Below are positions 34,051-43,863 of a DNA stretch of 64,000 nucleotides, one piece after another (the first letter of the stretch is position 1; each line of letters begins with the position of its first letter). Origin of the DNA: Schoenoplectus triqueter (taxonomy: Eukaryota; Streptophyta; Magnoliopsida; Poales; Cyperaceae); contig CAXKVV010002144.1 of NCBI GenBank assembly GCA_964058805.1, forward strand, positions 372,001 to 436,000, read 5' to 3'. The position numbers and the translations under genes are program-made. The notes beneath the pieces were generated by a model. The model saw nothing but the letters and a program-made list of their open reading frames with translations, was not told where the DNA came from and made no database searches.

Positions 34051-37000
34051 CAATAAGACCCAGGTCCGCACAACTCGAATAACAAAGGCAAAGGGGTTGC
34101 TTATACGATCTCGCACACTCCCGTACCTAGCAAACCCAAAGTTGCGAGACGAAAGCCGATCAAAGAAATCTACCGCTCCAACTCAGTTATGAACATTGAA
34201 ATAGAAGAGGAGATGGCAGCGCTAGAGATTACTGTGGTTCCCGAAAGGCATTTTAAAGACCTCATGCCAAGGGAAGTGAACCACATCCAAACCCTAAAGA
34301 CCTTTGTTGTGCCGGCAAAGATAGAGCGCGTCAAAGGGAAAACTATCATTCACAAGGCTATAATTTTCTATCAGAGCGATTCGACTCAGTCTCTGAAGAA
34401 CTCTGATCACAACACTTGGAAGAAGTGGGTGATAGAACAAGAATTGGAGAATGCAACGAGCGGTGACGCTGCATCTCATCCCTTTGGAAAGGAGCTGTAT
34501 AAACTGGTAAAAAGGGCAAAATGTCTGAGAGACATATCCAAGGCCGAGGCCAAGCGCTTCGATGAACTCTGGAATGGCGGCCAGAATAAGGTCCTGGGCC
34601 TGGATGGCAAAATAAAATACACCCGAGGGTTAGGGTATAACTGCGATGACGCAGCATGCTTCGAGGGGTCTCTCAACGGGTACCATATGGAAGAAAGCTG
34701 TTGCATGACTTCTGTTGAGATGCCGGATAATGAAACAGAAGAGGACAATACCCCGGTCCTGAAAAATGCTCTAAAACAGCTAGAAAAGGGGCCTAATACG
34801 GTCGATGAGTTAGCTGAAATTAATTTGGGGGCGGAAGAAGACCCACGACCAACTTTCATAAGCGCGTCTTTGCCAGAAGAGGTGGCTGACAGGTTGAAGA
34901 CGTTCCTTAAAAACTATATGGACTGCTTCACTTGGAGTTATAAAGAGATGCCTGGATTAGATCCCAACGTGGCGGTCCATTACTTAAAAATTGATCCAAC
35001 CTTCAAGCCGATTAAACAAGCGCCGAGGCGAATGAGAATAGAACTCGAAGAGAAGGTCGTGGAGGAGACAAAGAAACTCATCGACGCCGGCTTCATACGG
35101 GAAGAAGAGACACCAGAATGGGTGGCTAGCATTGTCCCGGTTAAAAAGAAAAATGGGCAAATCCGCATTTGTGTGGACTTTCGGGACTTAAACAAGGCGT
35201 GCTCTAAAGATGATTTCCCACTCCCAGTAACCGAAATCATAATTGACCATACCTCCTCCTATGAAGTCTTCTCCTTCATGGATGGTTACGCGGGTTATAA
35301 TCAAATCAAAATGGCGCCAGAAGATGAGAGGCACACGGCATTCCGCACGCCGATTGGCATATATTGTTACAAAGTCATGCCGTTTGGGCTCAAAAATGCA
35401 GGTGCCACCTATCAACGGGCGATGACAAAAATATTCGACGATCTGATCCACAAGATAGTCGAGTGCTATGTGGACGACCTAGTCATCAAGGCCATGTCAT
35501 ATGAAGAACACCTTCAATATCTTGAGGTCGTTTTCAACCGCCTAAGAGAACATGCGCTCAAATTAAACCCGTTGAAATGCGCATTCATGGTATCATCTGG
35601 TAAATTTCTGGGGTTTGTGGTACGCCACAGGGGAATTGAGATAGACCCGGGCAAGATCAAAGCAATAACTGAACTATCCCCGCCAAAGAATTTAAAACAA
35701 TTGCGATCTTTGCAAGGGCAATTGGCGTACATTAGGCGGTTCATAGCCAACCTATCGGGTAAAATCCAACCCTTCACCCGGCTGACTAAGAAGAATATCC
35801 CGTTTAAATGGGATGGCGAGTGCCAGCGAGTCTTTGAGGAAATCAAGGCATATCTGCTCAACCCTCCAGTATTGGCGGCGCCCATACCCGGGAAGGAGCT
35901 TATCCTATATACGACCGCCCTAGATAGATCCTTGGGAGCCCTATTGGCCCAAGAAAACCAGGATGGTAATCAAAATGCGCTATATTACTTAAGTCGCATG
36001 ATGGTAGGGGCAGAACACGGGTATTCACCGATTGAGAAGCATTGTTTAGCCCTAATCTTCGCGGTGAAGAAATTGAGGCATTACATGCTAGCCCACAAAA
36101 TCATATTAATATCCAAGGTAGATCCTCTCAAATACCTGATGACTCGGCCAATGCTGACGGGGAGGCTGGCCAAGTGGGCTATCATTCTTACCGAGTTTGA
36201 CATCACATATACACCGCAAAAGGCGATCAAGGGGCAGGCGCTAGCAGATTTCCTGGCTGCACACCCGATCCAAGATGACTCCCCATTAAAATGTGACTTC
36301 CCTGATGAGGAAACCCTACATGTTGAAGAAGGAAGTCCTATATGGGAGATGTACTTTGATGGTGCTTCTTCAATCAAGCCAATCATGGGCCCGGGAGTCC
36401 CAACTGTGCGAGCTGGCGCAGGACTAGTCTTCGTAACCCCGGAAGGTGGGATAATACGACATTCTCTGGCTTTAACTGAACCATGTACAAATAATGAAGC
36501 AGAGTATGAGGCACTCATCGCCGGACTAGAGCTATCACTGGAGCTGGAAATCAAGGCTGTGCGCATCTTTGGGGATTCACAGCTGATAATAAATCAAATA
36601 ATTGGCGAATATAAGGTCCTAAAGCCGGAACTAATACAATATCACCAAAAGGCCATGGAACTAATGAAGAAAATCCCGTATGTGTCCATCGAGAAGGTCA
36701 CGAGGGCCGTGAACGGTGAAGCAGATGTGTTGGCCAAACTCGCCAAAGAGCTGGGTGAACCAACAGAGCCGGAAATCCACATCATCGTCCGCAATAGAAG
36801 GCCATTATCATTGTGTCAAATAACAGATGAGGCGAATAATGAAAATGCTGAGCTAGAAAAAGTAGAATGCCAAGAAACAATGACAACTGAAGAAGATGAT
36901 GATTGGAGACAGCCGTTCATTGAATATTTCCGGCATGGCACCCTCCCCAAAGACAAGAGAATCGCTGATCAACTAAGAAAACGGGTACTACGGTATGCGT

Positions 37001-38141
37001 ATGTGGGCAACACGTTATACCGTAGGTCTTATGATCAGTTGTGGCTAAGATGTGTATCAGGGCTTGAAGCCGAGCAGGTGATGAAAGAAGTTCATTCTGG
37101 ACTATGTGGAGCACATCAGTCTGGGCCGAAAATGAAGTTGAAAATCAAGCGAATGAGATATTATTGGCCCACGATGGTGGCTGATTGTGAAGAGCACGCA
37201 AGGAAGTGCCGCATGTGCCAGATACATGGCCCTTTTATACATCAAGCGCCAAACCCGTTGCACCCCACGGTAGCATCCTGGCCATTTAATATGTGGGGCA
37301 CAGATATAGTAGGGCCCATAGACCCTCCGACGTCGAGAGGTCACCGGTTCATCCTGGCGGCGACAGATTACTTTACAAAATGGGCCGAGGCCGTTCCGCT
37401 TAAAGAAGTTAAAGCATCCGATGTGGTTAAGTTCTTCAAGACGCACATCCTCTACCGATTCGGCACACCGCAACGAATAATATCCGATAACGGGACGGCC
37501 TTCAAGAGCTCCAAAGTCTATGCCCTGACGGAGCAGTTTAACATTGATTGGAGATTCTCGTCCATTTATAATCCGAGAGCCAACGGCTTGGCCGAAACCT
37601 TTAACAAAACCCTAATCAATATCATGAAGAAGACCGTGGACGGCAACCAACGAGACTGGGATAATCGTCTATAGGAGGCATTATGGGCTTATCGAACTAC
37701 GTACCGAACGCCTACGCAAGCTACCCCGTATTCTTTGGCTTTTGGGGTTGAAGCCGTTCTCCCTCTTGAGGTGGAATTACCGTCATTACGGGTGGCTATG
37801 CAAAATGATATGACCATGGATGAATGCCAACAACTCAGATTGGACGAGTTGGATGCCATGGACGAGAAGAGATTAATAGCCCAACAGAATCTCGAAATAT
37901 ATCAGGCAAAAATGGCAAGGGCATATGACAAAATGGCGCGAGTCAGGGCATTTCAACAAGGAGAGCTTGTTCTTGTCCTTAAGAGGCCGATCATTGGCCG
38001 GCACATCGGTCCAAAGTTCTCCCCATATTGGGAAGGGCCATATGTAGTTGAGAAGGTATACGAGGGCGGCGCATACCAACTCATAGACCATGAAGGTGAA
38101 AGGCCCATGCCACCGATTAATGGGCGATATCTGAAGAAGTA

Positions 38142-38543
38142 CTACACATAGCCCGGAGCGGGGCCAACCGAGTAGTATCTATTGTAAATAAATAAGGAGG
38201 GAATAAGTGTTTGACTACACACACGTGCACGAAACACAAACCCATGTCTAACCTCCACTTTTGCATAAAATCTCAAAAACCCTACTTGTGCATTTGTAAA
38301 TAGAATGCATCCAAAAATCCAAAACCACACAAACACATTTAGCCCTATAAAAATAAAAAAATATAGAATAAGAGAATTCAACGCCAAAACCACGCGAGAA
38401 TGTAAGGCGAGAGCTTTGGTGTTTGGGCTCACAATACAAATACCACTGGGTTTGTCCATTTGATACAGAATAAACACAAAAATGGGCAGGGTTTGCAGTT
38501 TGTCCCTCAAACTATCTATTGCCCAATGACGAAAGTTGCTCAT
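38142..38543 (-). CDS. Hypothetical 133-residue antisense frame at the end of Y pol
   Basis: The same frame and length as in Z at 13073-13474, starting MSNFRHWA and overlapping the last codons of pol on the other strand. It has a hydrophobic middle and no known family. Copies are near-identical in DNA, so conservation does not argue for coding. Listed because it stays open in all three elements. Confidence 0.2.
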   Translation of the reverse strand: MSNFRHWAIDSLRDKLQTLPIFVFILYQMDKPSGICIVSPNTKALALHSRVVLALNSLILYFFIFIGLNVFVWFWIFGCILFTNAQVGFLRFYAKVEVRHGFVFRARVCSQTLIPSLFIYNRYYSVGPAPGYV

Positions 38544-39891
38544 ATTGGTCGCCCGCGGCGCAAGCCAAGGGATAGGTCGAGCAAATTGGTGGCTAGTAAA
38601 TAGTCGCTTCTGAGGGCATATAAATAAATAACCCTCGTACTATTAGTAACATGTATCACTAATAACCAAAAATCTGCCTTCTTCTAATAAAAATGAAAGG
38701 ATATATATGTAAAACAATAAAAACCTACTTTCCTACTCATAAAAAAAATGATAATAAAAAAATAATAATAAAATCTTTTCAATAAGGGGTTGCCACCTTT
38801 GTCCCCGACACCACGAGTGTTATACAAAGCCAGGTTGGGTGCATTCATCCGTAAAAGCACCACACGCCCGAAGAAATGGTGTGTCATAATCCCACGACGT
38901 ATCATGGAGGGGTCAGATCAAGGGTTTACGCTTGTACCCGACATTTCATGTTAAACAAAGCGGCTCGCTTAAAGAAGTGACTCAGGTCATGGAGAGCGGA
39001 CCTACCCGATGAAAGCCTGTCTCGCAGGGATGCGTGATGGATGTTTGAGGGTAGCCAAAATATAAAAAACCAGGTTGGGTACATTCATCCGCAAAAGTAC
39101 CACACGCCCAAGGAGGTGATCTGTTTCTAATCCCAAAATAGATCATGGAGGGGTCAGACTAAGGGTTTACGCTTTTGCCCGACATTCAGTGTCAAATAAA
39201 GTAATTCGCTTAAAGAAGTGACTCAGGTCATGGAGAGCGAACCTACCCGATGAAAGCCTGTCTCGCAGGGATGCGTGATGGATGTTTGAGGGTAGTACCC
39301 CCACAAAATAAATTGAGTGGAGATGAGTGAATGTGAGTTTCCACTTTAGCACACAACGGTGCACAAATGAGGGGAGAGTGGGTGAGCTTCCACAAAATAA
39401 ATGTCAATTAAATATACAAGGAGCATCCACAAAATGGTGTTATCAATTGCATCCATAATCCAATTGATACTGGTAAGTTTATCCATCAGTAATAAAGGGA
39501 TAAACGGGTTTATACTGTACCCGGCCTAGAGGTCAATACAGACAGGTTCGGTATCCGTAAAATACCACGATTACTTGAGTTTTGTATTGCCATAAATAAA
39601 GAGAAATGATGTATAGAATAAATGTAATAGGATGTTATAAGATTTTCCTTTTATTATGATTAGACGCTGCGAAAGGATGAAGCAGTTGTAATCGGGCGCT
39701 TTTACAAATAAGATTGGAGGTGCATAGCATGAAATCAATAAAATACTTCCTCGCGCTGCAGAGGAAGCGATGAAAGGATGATAATAGAGGCAAGCATCAT
39801 CCACAACAAGAGATCGAAATGATAAGTGTCAAGGCATCCTATATCAAGTATAGTAAAAGAAAAGGGGAAAAGAAGAAATGAAAAGTGCAGT
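38544..39891. other. Y spacer between pol and PMD gene
   Basis: It contains the 241-bp direct duplication (38810-39293, units ending at 39051 and 39293), the GTTTATCC/GGATAAAC hairpin at about 39475-39505, a (taa)n run near 38750-38770, and the 3' flank of the PMD gene with its AATAAA-like signal on the minus strand. No further gene seen. Confidence 0.6.
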
Positions 39892-42800
39892 CTATGGACC
39901 CAAAAAGTGGGACTCCAGCTCTAATAGCACAGTACTAATGGTCTCCAGATGAGCATGGAGGGAGTGCCTATCCTCCTCCGAAGCTGCCTCGAAATCCAGG
40001 AACTGAGAGAAGGCACTATCCCGGGCGGTCGAATGAATCTGCAACTCCGGGAGACGTCCCGCTAGATGTCGAGAGAAGCCCTCCACTGATAATCTGTGGT
40101 CCTCTAGCTCCTGCACGAGCAGTCGAGCGGGCCCACCACTAACTCCCATGGAGCGGAGAGTGGCACAAGAGGAGAGCCGCTGAAGATAACGGAGTCGAGC
40201 AGCCTCCAAATGCCTGCGCAGCTCATGGATCTCCAACTCGTGCTGGTATACGAGAGAGCTTGCATCCTGGTAAGCCCTGAGTAGCTCCTCACACCTCCTG
40301 GAAATGAAAGTACTCTCGAGACGAGGTGCAATGAGTAGAGCTGGCGCGATGGTATCCCGCATCAGCCTATACCAATCGAAAGAGAAGCCACTGGGCAGAG
40401 AGTCCAGGATCTCGAAATCTAGCGGATAGCCCCCGAAGAAGGTATCTCGGAGTGCATCCGCCAGCGCGGCCAAGGCGAGCTGCACATCCCTCGATGTAAC
40501 ATCTGCAAGTAAAATAAATGGGTTAGACAAATTGTTATAACCAAAGAAGAAATAGAAGGAAGAGAAGATCTAACCTATCGCCTCGTCGCCTGAGACAGGC
40601 GGGACTGAGTCAGGGATAGGGATGTCGGTCGCCTCAGGAGGACCCGCAGGTGTACCAGACCCGGCTACAAAATAAAAAAAAGCATGAATACATGGAAAAG
40701 TGAAATACGGGCAAATGATAAAGGAAATATAAGGTACCGGGAGAAACATGAGGCTCGGCGAGACCATCGCTAGCCGGAATCCCCGTCTCTGGGCTGTGGA
40801 ATAGCTGCTCCACCAGCCAACTCTCATCCAACCCCGAGTCATAATCGACTGCAACCCGCTCAGTCGAGACTCCGCCATTTGTAGTCATGAGAGGCTGCCT
40901 ATCGGGAGATGAAGAGGCATGAGATGGCCCTCCCTCGATCAATAGTGGCTCGTCGCCTGCAGGCTCGACAGCCAATGGACTCCCCTGCTCTAAAGAAGCC
41001 TCATCTGGTCGTGCAAGAGTGAGCACCGGCCCCAGAACCACATCGAATGAGTCACCGTCTCCAGTGGGTACCAGCAAGATCGACGGTGAAGCAGGGCCGT
41101 CATAAAAGAAAGACTCTGAGCGGTGTGGAGATGCCATGTCATCGGCCTCAGGGTCTGTAAAATCTACATGTAAGAATGAAAATACTAGTGCATGCTGGCA
41201 ACTAAGTATTAAATGAAGCACACGAACCTGCGACAGCAAGGTCGGTGCAAAACCCTGAAATGGCAGTGCTCGCAGGCACCGATAGATCTACTATAATGTC
41301 ATCTCGGGCTGCCTCTACAGGAGATGTCCCACGAGCTAAAAAATAAACCCTAATCAGAGATGTAAATGAAGTGCGCCCGAATAAGGATAGGCGAGTCGGT
41401 AAAGAAAATCACCCGGAGTAGGAGAAGGAAAAGAAGATGGGGAAGGCGGCCGAGAAGCGCCGTCTCGATCTCTCCCCATGGTAGCTGGAGCCGGTGGCTC
41501 AACATGTGGCTGAGAATGAACGCTAACTACTCGTGGACGAGGGACTGAGAACCCGGGCTCCGCGTGATCATACTCATAAGCCAGCTCTGAATCAAAAGAG
41601 AATTGGTCGAAATGAGATAGGGCTTATCAGAGGGAAATAACCTAAAGGGATGATGAAGTATACCTGTGAGAATGGTCCTGACAGGAGCATGAGAAAACCG
41701 GCTGTCTAAACCCTGAAAATCGACAGGCTCTGCGGCAAGGGCCGGGAAAGGGCTGCGATCACGCGAAACAGTGCCATCTAATAGAGGCTGGCCATCTCGC
41801 GGACATGTACTCCGGACGACCACCGGAGGAGTATACGACTGGTAAGAGCGAATGGTCTCATAATACCACTGCTGATAACGCCTCGTGAAGGTGGAAGTCC
41901 TAGAGGTGGATACCATCTGACAGCGAGTGCCCGTGCCTAGTCGGAAGAGATGAGTGTAGCACCATCCGATACCCTCCAAATCGGCCGCCAGTGATATAGG
42001 GCGGAGAAGAGGCGCTGGAATATCCTGATCCAAGCCAAACTGATGTGCGCATCGATGTGGCGAATAGGGCTCGATGAACATATAATCGCCCAATCTGAGA
42101 GGAAGAAAGCCCTGACGAATACTGATCAGGTACTCCAAATCAATAGGCCTGGCTCGGATGCTAGAAGAGTCAGAAGAGGGGACCCTGCTGTCAATCACCA
42201 TCCTGTCAGCAACCCTAGCTGCCCCACGGGCCACTGATCTGTCTCGAGAGAAGCGCAGATGGTCTCGACTCCTAAAGAATCTATACCGAGCAGTCTCCGG
42301 GGTCAATGAAGCTGGCTGCACCCCAGCTAAGTCACTCAATAAAGGAAGACGATCTCGTAGCGTGACCGCCATGCCGGGATCATATGAGCCAGACCAATGC
42401 AAATGGAGCCATCCGCTAATCAGATGCCACGGAATCAACTCCTGGCACTGTGAAGGACTACGAGATGAAGTCAAACCGCGGAGACATCTATAGATGTTGG
42501 CCAGTACAGGCACGGCCAAAGAAATCCTGTCGCCATGCGCGATCAGGCTCGCCATAATGAACACCGAAGGCCGAATGGTGTATGCGGGGGAGCTAGGTAA
42601 TAAGAAATAGCAGATCCACCAAGAGATGAAAGCTGTCAAATAAGTCTCCCGATCCACGTCATGTGAACACAGGGTATCCTGAGAAGGGATAAGGCCGTCA
42701 TGATGAATCTCGAGCCGACCTGTACCAAATGGATCTCTGGTGGAAGCCAAGCCCGTAGGGCGAGTATGGACCCGATCGGTGAAATAGGCGATCCAATGTC

Positions 42801-43290
42801 TGAACGGAACTCCGGGATGCCCCCTCCGTAGATGATAATAAATCTCATAAGTCCTCTGTAAAGAAGGCGGGAATCGAGTGAAGTCTCCCGAGTCAGCGGG
42901 TGAGACCATGAACTCGTCATAGAAATGGCCGAAGATCGGTAGCCCGGTCAACTGCTGTATCTCTAGGAGGGTCGGAGTCAGCTCCCGATCGTCGATGAAC
43001 AAAGTGCTGGTGGAATAGTTCCACCTCTCACAAAAGGCCCGTAGCCAGGGTGTGTCGATATGATAATGAAACATCGACAAGAAAACCGAGTCATATATCC
43101 CGGCTCGCCTAAGCAGAGTCCCCTCCCGCATGAGTACATACCGGGTCCACTCTAGCTGATAGCCATGGCACTCCAAAGGAGTGATGAAGGGAGCAGTGGT
43201 CCATCTGTGAGCCTCCCCGTCAATAATCTCCTTGCCCAGGAGATGTGTCAAAGGAGCCGTAGAAGCGACGCCTAAGGGCTGAAGGGGCAT
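39892..43290 (-). CDS. Plant mobile domain (PMD) protein of element Y, intact six-exon gene
   Basis: Antisense to gag-pol. Exons on the minus strand: 43290-41664 (coding part), 41586-41413, 41335-41228, 41154-40738, 40664-40575, 40502-39892. Every intron is GT..AG and phase 1; internal exons are 174, 108, 417 and 90 bases, all multiples of 3, and no stop occurs before 39892. The product from the first in-frame ATG is about 1,008 residues: PMD region in exon 1 (LTPTLLEIQQLTGLPIFG and the preceding AGIYDSVFLSMF..HIDTPWLRAFCERW), acidic serine/proline-rich middle, and a helical C-terminal tail of ~200 residues. Upstream the frame is open to the leader but has no ATG; a 122-bp leader intron (43573-43452) fits. 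Antisense extra genes are known in Tat-clade elements and PMD is known both from retrotransposons and from host MAIN/MAIL1, which act in silencing and gene expression. The role here is not known. Confidence 0.8.
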
Positions 43291-43863
43291 GATGTCATGA
43301 GGCTGATCATCCCTGAAAAATAAACCGCTGCCTCGCGGATAGACAGGAGTCGCTCGGATGGCTGAGACGAGAGAAGTCCAATCGCTAGGATCCTCATAAA
43401 AAGAATGATAATGACTCAAGGGGCGACGCGGAATGGCGTCATGAGATGGAACTACAATACCCGAAGAAGAAAAGACGTCATGAGAAATGAAGTGATGAAT
43501 AATAAGGAATAATGCACCAAGATAAGCCTTTCGAGCGTTCAAGACTCGTCTTGGTGGGTGGCTCTTTGTTTACCCTTGAAAGATATCAAGGATGAATAGA
43601 TGAATAAATGAAAATAAAATTGATGATTAATGATAAATCATGAGAAGAGGGAAGAAGAGAAAGCAATGAAAGATAGCCCACTAATCAGGAGAGGTCGCTG
43701 CTTAACCCCGGAACAAACCCATTAATCCCACAATGAAATATTAGGGTGAATGACGAGGATATAAATACCCCACCACCTCCTACTCATTCGAGGTGGCTGA
43801 CCCTCGGGAGATTTAGGGGAGAGAAAATCTCCTGATGGGTCAGCCATTTGATTATATTTTCTC
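43291..43863 (-). promoter_or_regulatory. PMD-gene leader and Y polypurine tract region
   Basis: On the minus strand: a TATTTATATCC stretch near 43760, leader intron 43573-43452 (donor AAGG|GTAAAC, acceptor TATTGTAG), and the conserved hairpin 43517-43554. On the plus strand (gag-pol sense): a purine-rich stretch at 43650-43672 and a pure purine tract AGGGGAGAGAAAA at 43815-43827. The latter ends just before TGATGGG at 43833, 31 bp from where the 5' LTR copy begins to match. Confidence 0.45.
43517..43554 (-). other. Conserved hairpin in PMD-gene leader (Y copy)
   Basis: In PMD-gene sense the arms are CCAAGACGAGTC and GGCTTATCTTGG, pairing over 12 positions with one mismatch and two G-U pairs around a 14-base loop. 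Equivalent to 8029-8066 (Z) and 52508-52554 (X). Confidence 0.6.

Larger units (their letters stand above)
29066..38151 (+). pseudogene. gag-pol: gag-pol of element Y, full length but broken
   Basis: About 3,028 codons in one frame. gag: basic N-terminal region, coiled coil near 30250-30360, gag domain 30670-31120, knuckle CX2HX4HX4C at 31463-31504. Protease Asp (DAGSS) at 32560-32562, with LLGRPWL downstream. A second knuckle at 33943-33984 has its last Cys changed to Tyr in this copy. RT YVDD 35467-35478, then RNase H, then archaeal-type RNase H about 36345-36740. Integrase His at 37093 and 37114, Cys at 37207 and 37216, Asp 37303, Asp 37486, Glu 37594 (D35E). No chromodomain. The ATG follows an acceptor-like TTTTGCAG. 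Lesions: TAA 29699-29701, a 2-base insertion near 31710, TAA 34054-34056 and TAG 37672-37674. The three nonsense codons are all C-to-T changes of CAA or CAG. Confidence 0.93.

Noticed and set aside
34189..37674. Separate pol gene starting at the internal ATG 34189
   Set aside because: It is in frame with the upstream part and follows a CAA-to-TAA nonsense codon at 34054. X and Z read through this point.
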